Under the pieces are notes generated by a model, which had not been told where the DNA came from, made no database searches, and was given only the letters and a program-made list of their open reading frames with translations. Source: Reticulascus tulasneorum (lineage: Eukaryota; Ascomycota; Sordariomycetes; Glomerellales; Reticulascaceae). From it: a DNA stretch of 64,000 nucleotides. Shown in pieces: positions 36,855 to 48,275 of this stretch (position 1 is its first letter; each line of letters opens with the position of its first letter). The DNA is taken from positions 1,364,001 through 1,428,000 of the forward strand of contig LSAX01000010.1 of the NCBI GenBank assembly GCA_001557505.1. The letters run 5' to 3'. The position numbers were made by a program, and so were the translations under genes.

Positions 36855-37543
36855 TGTGAAGGATCTTTGGAATGTAAAGATTGAACAATAGAGAATACAG
36901 CACGAAGTGCAAGATTAAGTATTCACTCGCTCAAACGAAGTGCAAAGGGGAATTGGTTGCCGAGAATCTCGTTCTACTAGAAGACTGGGGACATGGTTTA
37001 TGACGACCACACATTTTATGTAGTTCTAACGCCCCCGCCACTTTCACGGCCCGAAAAGCTCAAGGTAATGGTGAGTAATGAAGCTGGTAACTCATTAGGG
37101 ACTCGGTTCAGCCGTTTGTCTCAAAGTTTCGTTGTATTCGCTAGGATCGTCCATAGACGTCGAAGCAAGCGCGGCGATTGCAACTCCTAATGAGGATGCA
37201 TGGCCGTTTACCTCGGCGTGGCGTCAATATTAAGGTCGGCGGGTTTGAAAGCCCGACTCGACGAACGAACAGGTCGGCACCCCTATTACTGCATCTAATG
37301 ATCAGTGCATAATTATCAAGAGCATATGCAGTTGAAGAGTAAGTTATATGGTATAAAACGCTACTACTATCAAATCACTAGCTATATCACGTGTTTGATT
37401 GTAAGAGTGGGGCATCCACAAATCCAAGCGAATTTACCCTAGAGCCCGAAATTCTAAGAGACCTCCAAAAATTCGATACTCATCACCGTCGACGGAAACT
37501 TTTGACACTACGTCGCCACAGATTCCGACACAAGAGAATCAAG
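36855..37543. other. Divergent promoter region
   Basis: This 689-bp spacer separates the reductase gene (-) from the eL43 gene (+). It contains a CACGTG palindrome at 37388-37393, listed separately. No gene is seen. Confidence 0.5.
37388..37393. promoter_or_regulatory. CACGTG E-box upstream of rpl43
   Basis: This perfect palindromic bHLH-type site lies 151 bp before the eL43 start codon. CACGTG is bound by Cbf1-like factors in fungi. That it controls this gene is inference from position. Confidence 0.35.
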
Positions 37544-38222
37544 ATGACCAAGAGAACTAAGAAGGTCGGCGTGACCGGAAAGTAAGTTTATCACAAGCTG
37601 AAAGGGGGAGAATGGGTACTGACACTTCGAACTAGGTACGGCACGAGATACGGAGCTTCGTTGCGCAAGCAAGTGTATGTATTCCACACTTTCCATTCCG
37701 GGCGACTTTTGGGGGAGAAACGAGCGATTGGAACGACTGCTTCGTTGGCATCAAAGCCTGCTCCGATCGAGCATTCGGCATGCACCCGATGATTACGAGC
37801 GCGATCACTGACTTGGGATCACGAATAGGAAGAAGATGGAAATCTCCCAGCATGCCACATACAGTAAGGACCCGGCTTGGACTCCGAGATAAACTCCAGG
37901 ACAACGTTACTAACGCCGTCAAGCCTGCACATTCTGCGGCAAGCCGACTGTCAAGCGTCACTCCGTCGGTATCTGGAACTGCAAGGCTTGCAAGAAGACT
38001 GGTAAGCGAGAACCAACCATCGTCTGTTTTGGGACAAGTTGCTAACACAACGTAGTTGCCGGAGGTGCTTATACCGTTGCGTACGTACACACGAAACCTG
38101 CACACCCGATAACTATTCAGGTGCAATTGGAACGAGGGGTCAACTAACTTTGCTACAGCACACCCGCCGCCGCCGCCATGCGATCCACCCTACGAAGATT
38201 GAGAGAGATTGCGGAGGTCTAA
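37544..38222 (+). CDS. rpl43: 60S ribosomal protein eL43 (L37a)
   Basis: Six small exons (37544-37581, 37636-37674, 37829-37863, 37924-38001, 38056-38080, 38159-38222) join in frame to exactly 92 aa, the standard eL43 length. The sequence begins [19 protein letters not shown]. The four cysteines of the zinc ribbon are in YTCTFCGK and [10 protein letters not shown]. It ends [12 protein letters not shown]. eL43 is a small zinc-binding rRNA-contacting protein of the large ribosomal subunit. The five introns (47-154 nt) all have GT-AG ends. The exons are so small that ordinary ORF searches miss the gene; only exon 1 shows up, fused to leader sequence. Confidence 0.97.
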
Positions 38223-40566
38223 GTTGGAGGGTTGTGGACTGGTATCTTTGCTTTGCATTTTCGGTCGGTGTACAGGGAACCAAGGATTACACATGCCTAC
38301 GACGTTTTGACGACGATCAGGTCGGTCTTCGGTCATCTGCCATAGGGCCACACGGTCAGCAAATACAAAAGACTTGGCAAACACCCAACCCCGTCGTTGT
38401 GGGTTCAGGGTATGACGAATTCCAGTTTGGTGAAAAGAGACATAGCGATCGTGAACTTCACAAGTTATTGCGAAGGAGGTGGACGTTCGTTGGCAGCGAG
38501 TCATCGGTCTTGATACCTAATTGAAGGTGACGAGTGTGTCGATTGGCAAGCAATGATTCGCCATCTTCGCGGCAAAGCTGTCGACGATTCGCAAGCGCGG
38601 TCGCCTCGTCAGCCAGCCCACGAGAGCCAGACCTGGGATGAGCCGATCGGTGCCTGCATCAAAAGTGAGGCGCGGCCGGCAAGATGCCAAGGCGTTCTCC
38701 GCCCCTAGTGACTCGTGACTGTATTTCAGAAAGGTGCGGCTAGGATGGACGGTTTTCGAAGATCGGCCGACTAGTTCACGAGAGACGAATTCCAGATCGT
38801 GGTAATATTAGGTGAGTCATGCAAATGCCTGCAATCAGGCCAGGCAGGGTTCCTCGAACAGCCACCAAGTGAGACGGGTACCCTCGACCGTGAATAAAGG
38901 AAGACTCGGGATTTATTCGACCCAACCATGTCGTAGGCACGAACAATCACTCACAAAACAATGCCCGCATCGGCGACTTTGGCCACGTATAAAGACTGGC
39001 CTCTCGCTCCACCGAATATAAAATATGCCGAACGGTCCAAGCCTATTCTTAAACCCAGCCAGCATTTAGTTGGACGTGCATTTGTTCATCAGGGTGTTGA
39101 GAGCCCAGGTTGCCCCAGGCCCACACCTGAGTCTCTTCCAAACCAGCCAATCTCGTCCAGTCTCCGAAACAGGGCTTCAAGGTGGTCTCACGTGTGTTCG
39201 CTCACTCACGTTGCCTTCGTCCACCCATTTTTGGAAGCGGATACAAGGAAGCGGTTTGACCGGTCTGCGCCAACTAATATGTAACTTTACTCCTCCTGGA
39301 TCGGAAACCGTACACCCTAATTACCCTCCCCTTTCACTACGTACTACGAAAAACACTGGGGACTTGGCCAACCTACGTCCGTACCTGATTTGGTACTTTT
39401 CAGTACGTACCGAGTCGGGACTGGGGGGTTTGATGGTTGGAATGTACCTGCACCGCCGACATTAAGAAAACCGCCCCCCATAAAAAAAGAAGACAGGCCG
39501 CATTACAGGCGTCAATGCCCGAATTCTCCAACGCCATATGGATTACGGATGTCTGCGCTACCTGGTAACCTAATCGCGAGAGGGTGAACATCCAAACCGC
39601 CCTGTCTGCTCATAGTCAACTTACTAGTCCCTAGAGGTCATGCATGGGTCATCTGACGTAAAAGCCTCACCCCCCAGCTATCCTACCAACCTACCTGCGT
39701 CGTACAACCACAAAAAGCTTCTTGACTCGGCCCCCCCCTTCTGGTCCCCCAGCTCGAAGGGTGTGAGTGTGTCAGGAGCTAACGTGTCTCTCTGTCTGAT
39801 GGGTGAGGAGAAGGGAAAGGCACGTTGTCAGCCACCCCATCTTCGCCAGCAGAGGTACGTACCCGCCCTGTTTCTGGATATCTCCTGGCGCAGACGTGGC
39901 GTTCTGCCGGGAGAGCCCGTCAGTTGATTGGCCCCGCGTGAAGCCAGCTGCTGGTTGCGCTAAGCTCGCAAAAACCGCTTCTGGGCTCTGTTCCCTCCCG
40001 AACTCTCCCTCCTACAAATCCCACCCAAAGAAGAACGGGAACTGGAGACGGGAATCCATGCTCGCAGACCTCTAGTACTGTAGGCGCTGGCCACCGCCTC
40101 AAGACAAAAAAAAAAAACTGGCACTCTGGACTCTGCCTATTACCTTACCTAGCTCCAACACCGACCCGCGGCGACTGTCACTGGACTGCCCACAGTGAGA
40201 AATCCCACCACTTATCCCCAGCACCACTCACAACAGCGGCCCCCCCCCCAATAAGTTACCCTTCCATCATAGCGGCCAGCCAGGACCACCTCTTGGGCAA
40301 ACCCACTCATCAGTGGTCCATCTCTCGCACTCTGCCACCACCACCTAACTCTACCTACCTTACCTTCTTGTCGCCTCCAGCCAGGCCTTGTTCGAGTCGT
40401 TCACCACCCACGCCACACAACCACCACCACCACCAAACACTTCTCTTCAAACGTCCACAAGAAACGAGACCATAATTGAAACAGAAAGAAAGCCGATATT
40501 GGCATCTACAATTTACTATTTTTATGAATCCTTCAACCTCGCATCGATACTTTCAGATTTGCCATA
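38223..40566. other. Intergenic region between rpl43 and the RING-PHD gene
   Basis: About 2.3 kb with no supportable gene. Short frames have no domain. The segment from about 39640 to 40560 becomes C/T- and C/A-rich (CACCAC runs near 40400-40440), typical of a fungal promoter and leader. An A run lies near 40105-40118. Confidence 0.55.
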
Positions 40567-42498
40567 ATGACTGATCCCGATCAGTGCATCATATGCCTGG
40601 ACTCTTTGCACCCCCCCTCGTCACAACCGGGCGACGCAGAAAATGGAGCGGGACCAGAGTTGGTGGTGATTCCCACCCGAGACCCAGAACTCGAGATCCT
40701 CGACCTCGATGAAAACAACTTGATAGCCACTCTTAGCAGTTGCAATCATGTCATTCATGATCGATGCATCAAGGCCTGGGCCGAAACTTCCAACACTTGT
40801 CCAATTTGTCGCACTACGTTCAACGAGGTGCTCCTATCGGAGTCTATCGAAGGTAAGCCTCCTGGCTCCCCTAAACGCAATGCCCAACCCCAGCTAACTA
40901 AGCACTCTGCAGGTCCCATGGTAGATTCCTACGCCGTTCAAGACAGGAAACAGACCGCCGAATTCGATATACGACAATGGCTGGATGAAAACCCAGAGGA
41001 ACAACCCGACGAGGAGGAGGCGACACCTTGCCCAATTTGTGACTCCTCCGAACGAGAAGATGTCCTGCTCCTCTGCGATGCCTGCGACGCGGCATACCAT
41101 ACCCACTGCGTTGGCCTGGAATCTGTCCCTCGTGGCCAGTGGTACTGCCTCGAGTGTGCTGATGTTTTCGCTGCCTCTGGCGTCGAGGACAGTCCAGCAT
41201 CTCCCGACGTGCAGGAAATTCCACCGCCACCGCCACCTAGAAACACAAGCAATGGAAGACCACGGCCGTTCCCGCGTACACGCGAAAGGCAACGTCGTGC
41301 CAGGCGACAGGCTCGGTCCGTCGAATGGCAAGGCGCCTGGGGCCAAATAGCCGGTCGGATTTATGATGCCACGGATATCGACCTCGACAACCACGAAGGC
41401 GATGATGCCCTAGAAGACTTCCGAAGATCACAACAACTCCGAGAACGTGAACTTCGCGAATACCAACGGTGGCAGCAGCGTCTGAACATTGCCAGTCGCC
41501 AAGGTGCAAGGGACGTATTTGCTCGAAACATCCCAGCGGCTATTGGCCAACAGTTGGAACGCGTCCAGCCCGTCCAAGAAACCCGCGAAGAGCGGCGAGC
41601 TTGGGGTGCTCTTGAACGAGCACGCGAAGCCGAAGGCGCCGCCACTCCAGCATCTCGAAAGAGGAAATCGCGGTCTGTCACCGCGTCTCCTCGAGAACCT
41701 GCCCAGGAACCAGAGCGGAAGCTTAAACGACCTCGAACGCGACGTCTACCGTTGCAAGGGGAACCGTCAACGTCCGCTCCCGCTCCCTTACCGGTACCTG
41801 CTGCACAATCCCAAACGAATGGCTCCCCATCGACAGCTCGGTCGCCTGTTGGCAATCCCGAAGGTCCAACCTTCTTGACGTCTTTGCTCAAGGAGGTTCA
41901 AATGAGCACCCCTTCGGACGACGAGAGCTCTCGAAACCCACCGGCGCCTATTAATCCTGTGGAGGCGTCGTCTCCGGTCGCCTCACCGTCCCCATCAGCG
42001 CACAGCTCCCCGCGGGCTTTGTCAATCACACCACCACCATACCCAAGGCCAAGCTCACCTACCTTGTCTCTCAGCTCTTATGTGGAACCTCGGTTCCCCA
42101 AGGCGAACTACTCACCCACACGCTCAGCCGGCGAGCACAGCGATTCGGATAGTCGTTCTAATGGTCCGGCATCAGACATTCGTCAACCTCGACCGCAACG
42201 ACCACACAGACGGAGATCCTTGAACCACACCCGATCACAAGACACATCTCCAACAAGACCTTCACTCAGTCTCGAAACCAAGGAGCGTATCAGCAGGATT
42301 GTTCGGACTGCACTGAATCCCCACTGGCGAGCCCAGGAGCTTACCTCCGAACAATATGCAAGCATCAATCGTGCTGTCTCTCGAAAGCTTTACGAAGATT
42401 TGCGGGATCCCTCGGCACTGGATGACGACGCCAGGAAAACCTGGGAGAAGAAGGCCACCACGGAGGTGGCTCGTGCTGTCTCAGACCTGAAAGCTTGA
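40567..42498 (+). CDS. RING-PHD protein, Asr1/PHRF1-like ubiquitin ligase
   Basis: The frame is open for 643 codons, but a 60-nt segment at 40853-40912 is almost certainly an intron (GTAAGCC donor, GCTAACT branch, CTGCAG acceptor; a multiple of three without a stop). Splicing gives 623 aa. A RING-H2 finger uses C7/C10, C59-x-H61-x2-H64-x2-C67 and C78/C81, with an unusually long first loop. A PHD finger follows at about 135-177 (CPICDSSE ... LLCDACDAAYHTHC ... GQWYCLEC). After a long disordered Arg/Pro/Ser region, the C-terminal ~75 residues (RISRIVRTALNPHWRAQELT ... EVARAVSDLKA) form a helical module like the Pol II CTD-binding end of PHRF1. Yeast Asr1 and animal PHRF1 have this RING-PHD-CTD-binding plan and ubiquitinate RNA polymerase II or chromatin-linked targets. 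The function here is inferred. Confidence 0.85.
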   Translation: MTDPDQCIICLDSLHPPSSQPGDAENGAGPELVVIPTRDPELEILDLDENNLIATLSSCNHVIHDRCIKAWAETSNTCPICRTTFNEVLLSESIEGKPPGSPKRNAQPQLTKHSAGPMVDSYAVQDRKQTAEFDIRQWLDENPEEQPDEEEATPCPICDSSEREDVLLLCDACDAAYHTHCVGLESVPRGQWYCLECADVFAASGVEDSPASPDVQEIPPPPPPRNTSNGRPRPFPRTRERQRRARRQARSVEWQGAWGQIAGRIYDATDIDLDNHEGDDALEDFRRSQQLRERELREYQRWQQRLNIASRQGARDVFARNIPAAIGQQLERVQPVQETREERRAWGALERAREAEGAATPASRKRKSRSVTASPREPAQEPERKLKRPRTRRLPLQGEPSTSAPAPLPVPAAQSQTNGSPSTARSPVGNPEGPTFLTSLLKEVQMSTPSDDESSRNPPAPINPVEASSPVASPSPSAHSSPRALSITPPPYPRPSSPTLSLSSYVEPRFPKANYSPTRSAGEHSDSDSRSNGPASDIRQPRPQRPHRRRSLNHTRSQDTSPTRPSLSLETKERISRIVRTALNPHWRAQELTSEQYASINRAVSRKLYEDLRDPSALDDDARKTWEKKATTEVARAVSDLKA

Positions 42499-43464
42499 AT
42501 CACGAAATGCATATGCGGATTGGAACATCAGGCGTTCAGGGCATCAGACAGCGACCCAATGGTTAGATACCCGGCCTGTCATCTTGGGAGAGGTATATTG
42601 AATTTTTTGGGCATCGACCCATTCTCTTTTGGCGATGGGGCTGCATATCTTTGTATCTTCTCGGGAAACTCATATCGCTCGGAACTCGTAGCTTTAGCAC
42701 TCGATTTGTAGACACTCGTATTCTATCATGAAGCGATGAGTACCGCGATCTGTTTCTTTTTAGATAGACCTGGGTGATGAATGGAACATTATGAACTCTT
42801 ATTCAACGAACGGGTGCGCGCACAACCCCATTGTCCTGTGGAATATTTTGTTTAGCCATTGGTCCCAACGACAGAGGAGATACTTGGCAAGATTGAAAAA
42901 GTAAGCCGTAGTACTCCAGGAACATGCGATGCTTTCAGGCTCGGAGAGCAGCCAGCAGCTCGTAAAGTCGGTCGTTGGACCCAGGCATCATGTCGCGACA
43001 AGTCAGGCTCTGCTCAGGCCTCTAAAAGCCGCGAAAACTCGGTCAAGGACAAATGTCAGCAGTATCTATCTAACAGAACCCGGTAGGGTTAGCACGAAGC
43101 AGCAGGTACCGCTAGCGAAAACAGACTGATTTTTCTCTCTCGGCACTCAAAAATGATTTCAACGTCTTGGATAGACAGGTTAAAATGATAAGAAGGTGCC
43201 TTGTTGAGGAGAGAAAGAGAAGAAGAAAGGTCAGAAACGGAACAGAAGAAAAGGTTGGTGTGCGGAGGGTAACGTGGTTAATCACGCTTAATCCTAATGC
43301 CTCAGGCCAAAGAGCCAACTTGTTATGTAAGCGATATTCTCCTCTAGGCGCGGTACGTACCGCGCGCTCGACCTGGGGGCCATCAAAAAAGTTCAATCTT
43401 CAGATTTCGACTCGGTGGTATTGTTGGATTTAAGAAGGGCGGGCGCGGATTTCAACTTTTCAGC
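42499..43464. other. Intergenic region
   Basis: It presumably holds the 3' end of the RING-PHD gene and the promoter of the mL46 gene. A purine-rich stretch on the + strand lies near 43205-43255. The short frames have no family signature. Confidence 0.5.
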
Positions 43465-44605
43465 ATGACAGCTTCAAGTAGAGGCGCATACGCCGTCCTG
43501 CCTATCTTAAGGCGTAAGTTTTTGTAGGCATTGTTCCATTGATCAGAGCTAATGGGCTTCCTCAGCTTCCCCAAGAGTCTGTACACGATGCGCCCGCGGC
43601 CAGTTTCGAGCTCCAGCTAGAGCATATTCCGGTGCAGCAGCAGCTACAATTGAGACACCTGTCCAACCCCCTCCATCCTCGGCCATTGTTACCGAACCGG
43701 AGGCTTCAACACGTAGCCTCTACCGCATCAAGTCCGGCATCATCCTCACGCGGGCGCCGCTCCTCACACGACCTCTAACCCCTTTCGAGAACTCCTTCTT
43801 CTTCTACCAGAAACGCCTCAACGAGCGGCTTTCCCTACCCTTCATCACCAGCGTGTACTTCAAGCCGGACACGCCGGGGCTGATAGACTGGAACCTGAAG
43901 GTCAAGGACCGGGAGGGCACGGTTGGGAAGGAGATCGGTGTGTACAATGGAAAGTCGAGCAAAGCATGGGAAGATGAGGTGCAGGTTGGAGATTCTCTGC
44001 CGAAGCAAGAGACTGTTCTCCAATCATTGCTGAAAGACGCGGAGATGAGGGTCAGTGACGATGCGGAGCTGATCCCTGAGGCGGACAGAGTGCCGGTTGA
44101 GCAGCCGCAGCCAAGGGAGACGGAGGCGGACCGGACAGGGGACGTGACGAAGCTCGATCGGAAGCTCGACAGGACACTCTACCTTGTGGTAAAGGCGAAT
44201 GATGGCAAATGGGGATTCCCGAGCGGGTCCCTTGGCACTGATGATAATCTGCATGAGGTCAGTGTTCCACCAGGACCCTCGTACGATACAGATGACTGAC
44301 AACGACACCAGGTAGCCAAGAAGGTGCTAGACGACACCGCAGGCGTCAACATGAACACGTGGATTATCGGCCGCGCGCCCGTCGCACACTACGTCAACAA
44401 ACCAGTTCTGAAGGAAGACGGTTCATTAGAAAGCCGGGGGGAGAAGATCTTCTTTCTGAAGGGCAGGATCATGGCTGGGCAGGCGGACTTGACGGGCAAC
44501 CCCATGGGCTACACCGAGTTCAAGTGGCTGACCAGGGAAGAGCTGCAAGCGGAGTTGGCTCCGGAGTACTATCACAGTGTACGGAATATGATGGCCGATA
44601 GATAG
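43465..44605 (+). CDS. mrpl17: Mitochondrial large-subunit ribosomal protein mL46 (MrpL17)
   Basis: Exons 43465-43513, 43566-44257 and 44312-44605 give 344 aa. The introns are GTAAGTT...CTCAG (52 nt) and GTCAGT...CACCAG (54 nt). The N-terminus (MTASSRGAYAVLPILRPSPR, then ARGQFRAPARAYSG) is a mitochondrial presequence. It is followed by YRIKSGIILTRAPLLTRPLTPFENSFFFYQKRL, typical of mL46. The C-terminal half is a Nudix-like fold (LYLVVKANDGKWGFPSGSL; AKKVLDDTAGVNMNTWIIG) without an intact Nudix catalytic box, as expected for mL46. It belongs to the mitochondrial 54S/39S ribosomal subunit. Confidence 0.9.
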
Positions 44606-44887
44606 AGTCTGAGGTTCCGACAGCCTCTCTCATGTAACATACAAGTGTACAATGGCATCTCGGATATGACATGAAGTCTGTTCGTCTTTACTCTCACAAC
44701 CTAAACCATTTGACATTCGAGAAGGCGTAATTTAGGAAGTGAACTGGCTATTAGGAGCATGCTCTTGTTTGGTGCATCAATCCTACGGTCAATAGCATTG
44801 AATAGTCTCGAATTCCTCATCAGCGAATCCGGCGTAATAAGTAACCAAGCTAGTCGTTGCCTAGTCGTCCCAGAGCTATTCTCTGCC

Positions 44888-46742
44888 TCAAAGGAGCACG
44901 CATTGAACCGGACATACTTCTACATCCCTCTCAGAGTCACTGGCTGTTCCCAAGTCCAGTAATCCGGCTTTGCCTAGCCGTATCTTGTTCCGGAAACGGT
45001 CCCAGAACTCATTTTCCCACTCTGGAAGTCGGACCTCCTCTTCGCGCTTAACGACAGAGCCTGCCGAGCTTCCTGTGCTAGAGCTGCTCGAATAAGCAGC
45101 AATCAGAGGTTGAATCGTCTCGTCACTTTGTTCCAAATCCCCGTTGTCTGTAGTCATTGGCAGTGATTGCTGGGTGGAGACGTTGATATCTCGTGAAGAT
45201 ATTGAGCGAGCTTGTCCTTCCCATTCTTCTAAGACCGAGAGATCTCGCCTGCTATCTTGCCACTTCTGGTGCGACAACCTGAGAAATACTGCTGCGGTCA
45301 TATAGCCTAACATTGCCCTTAGCATCTGACGTCGCGATGTCCCCATGGTCTGCTGCACTTACTATCATAGCCTGCGTTGTGAGCACTTCCGCCATATCCA
45401 TATCCATAGGGAGTATCCCAAACGATGAGGGGCTGCTGTCGCAGTAATAGTTCGTGTATGTCTGCCAGAGGGTCGTCCCCGTCAATCTCATTGTTATCCA
45501 TCGCCAACACCTTGGTGTCGATTATCCGTGGAAATAAGGAGTGAATCTTGGTCTTGAAATCCTCCAGTTTCTCTGGAAGAGTGTCGATGAAGGTCTCGTA
45601 TAGAAAGCAAAGATCATAGAATTGGTTGTGCCCAATGATTACCGGCCGTCTCTCATCGAGTTTCGCCTCAAGAGCACTGAGCATTTCCTTCAGCTCCATT
45701 ACGCGAAAATCATGAGTGCCCTCTGTGCCCTCCTGCTCGTCTTCTCCTAAGACTAGTGTTGGATCAATTTTGTGCGCAAATTCTCTGCCAGTGAGGGCGT
45801 CAATGACAAATCGAAGTCCTGTTTGCTTTCTGAGGCACGCCGTGAACTCCAAAAGCCTTTGGTCCTCTCTTTGAGCGGCAAGGACTTCATCCTTGATCCG
45901 GATTCTCATGGCACAGTTATTATTAAATGGCCAAACTTCACAGTTGTTAAAGTCGTCTTTGATGATTTGACGAAGTACTCTTTGATGAAGATAGTTTCGT
46001 CTTCTGCTTTCCTGAGTAAGGGCAATCGCCATCGTAGAGGCTCTCTACTTCTTTATGAGTATGGAGATGTACTGCGTAAGGGGACCTTGACAGTGATGCT
46101 TCTTACCTGATGGGCTGGCTGATTCAACCATTGCTGAATTTGGTCTTTAGTCTCATCGCCGAAGGTTTTTGACTGCTCGTCAAGCTTGGACAAGTCAATT
46201 CTCTCATATTCTGGCTCACGAAGAAAGCGCTCAGAAGCTTCTCTATCTTCTTTGCAACTGAGATACGTCACACCATGCCGAAAGACAGCATCCATGTTGA
46301 ACCTCTCTTCTCTAAGAAATAAAAGCGTGGCGTACGAGAACGTGAGATTTCGGTTCAACCGCTTGGCGAAATCATATTCAGCTCTGTTTGTTTCAATGAA
46401 CATGGGACTTATGCTGAAGCAGTACGTCTCAGTCCTATATGCATCTAGATATTTGTCAGTAGCTCAAGATGGGAGCCAGCACTAGGCAGAGAACAAGCTG
46501 CTTAGCATACCATTTTCAAACGCGATACAGGTCATGCCGAACTGGATCGTGTTGAAGGTTGAAGCAATCTCCCTTGCCTCTCTGTAGAAATCATCTTTGG
46601 TAGCTTGCCGATTTTGCCACGCCGACCAGGCGTGGCCAAAGATGCCACTCATCTCAAAATCAAAGGCGACGTATTCGGAGTTTGCGATGGATGCTATGAT
46701 TCCGGGGAGTTTCTTCCAGAAATTTTCCGAGTTTACATCCAT
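44888..46742 (-). CDS. PARN-like poly(A)-specific 3' exoribonuclease (CAF1 family)
   Basis: Four minus-strand exons (46742-46511, 46444-46107, 46044-45363, 45306-44888) give 556 aa. The DEDDh catalytic residues are visible: D28 and E30 in VAFDFEMSG, D334 in IIGHNQFYDLCFLY, and H412/D417 in SAHNAGYDSYMTAAVFLRL. FSYATLLFLREERFNMDAVFRHGVTYLSC matches the PARN region rather than the short Pop2/CAF1 enzymes. PARN trims poly(A) tails and 3' ends of small RNAs. The C-terminus is Ser-rich and ends soon after the nuclease domain; I see no RRM. ATG 46742 (MDVNSENFW) aligns with the family start; the frame remains open for 28 codons upstream. It converges with the mL46 gene, 282 bp away. Confidence 0.88.
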
Positions 46743-48275
46743 GATTTGAATGACAAACTCTGAGTGGAGGTGGAAGATGTGCAATCCTGGAGGACGTTGG
46801 GTGAGATGTTCAGATATAGGCCACAATTAGGAACCTGTATGAGAAAGGCAGTTTTGTGATGGATTCTTCAAGATTGGAAGGAGGCCAACATTGGCGTAAT
46901 CGCTCCTTTGAAGACCTCTCGGATTTCCTTGCAGCGGCAAGCAAGAACGACTTGCAAGGAGTCGATGTGTAAGGTAGTCCCCCATCCATCACTATAGGCA
47001 GTCATTGTCCTTTACTTTGATAGAGTTCCTCAAGTGTTTGCAGTTGCACCACCAGCTACTTGCAAGGATATGATTCAGAAGAGGCATCTTTTGTCTCGAG
47101 GTGAGGAGCAATAAAGACTGTAGACACCAACTCACGTTTGTGCAACGAAATTGGATGCGTTGATGGAAGCAACTGTATATAAAATAGCAGGGACACTACA
47201 GGATTTTGCAAGGTATTTCCACTCTACCTAGTAATTCACTTGAACACATACACATTCAAACGATTCGGCTGGTATTATTGGATGGGGGAAGATTTCGGTA
47301 GTTCGCATGAACGTATGGCCCCTGACCTCGGGATTCTGCCAAAACCTCAGTGCCTAGCTGCACATCACCAGATCAATTCAACTAGTGGAAGCGCAATGCA
47401 AGAGGGGTCAGGGAGACCGTTCGAGGGAACACACTTGCAAAAGTTTAAGTGACTCGCATCTAGTGCATGAATAGATCGCCTTTAGTTTCGTTGGTGATCT
47501 CCGCGATTTGAGGTCAGGTGCTTGGCTGTCGTTGAGACCCCTTGCAGATGTTCGGTTGTGGAGCTTCCAGAAAGAGAGCCTGGGCCGACCAAAAAGGAAC
47601 CAGGCACATGGGATTTGCAAGTGGGTCGTGAAAAAACAGTGCCGCTTTATCATTTGGATATTCAAGTATGTACATGCCTAGCTATTCAGGGAATATTGTA
47701 ACGAATATATCGTAGAATATCAAGATATTCAAGTAGCTATTCATGGGAATAGTATGATGAATATATTGATGAGTACATAGCAATGATTGGAATATTTGAA
47801 AACTTCTTGCACAACTTTCATTTCACATCAGTTATTTTCCAAAGAAATATTGCCTGCAACTGGCGCGCATCTGCCATCTTTCCGTCCCTCCCGTTAAGCG
47901 GCACTGTTTTTTACAACCCACTTGGCGGAGGATAGGATGATACTGCATCGAACTAGCGATCTGCCAATCTAGATGAAGTAGCTCCTTATTGTCCACTTGA
48001 CCCCTGCACCAAGAGCTGGGTCCCCCGGCGTTCAACCCCCCAAAACCCACCAAGGTGCCGAGGCTAAAGCTTCTCAATGACCGAAAACCGTGCTCCTCGG
48101 AATGCTGTCAGCCTCCACTTGACCACATGTCGCGGCTCCCTTTGTAATTGTTCATTTGATATTCCGAGGAACGCGTATCATGGCAGCCATTCTCCACGAG
48201 CCCGATACATAATACTACCCCATCTTTTATCTCCTTTCATCGACCCCTTATGTGGATAGACCGGCCGCAGTAAAC
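46743..48275. other. Divergent intergenic region with AT-rich repeat segment
   Basis: About 1.5 kb separates the PARN-like gene (-) from the peroxin gene (+). It contains an AT-rich imperfect repeat at 47657-47800. The short frames have no recognisable domain. Confidence 0.5.
47657..47800. repeat. AT-rich imperfect direct repeat
   Basis: GATATTCAAGTA occurs at 47657 and again at about 47725. Each copy is followed by TAGCTATTCA, a GGGAATA-like stretch, and a (A/T)GAATATAT element. The units have diverged and vary in length. Frequent GAATAT words give the segment a strong A/T bias compared with its surroundings. Confidence 0.45.
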
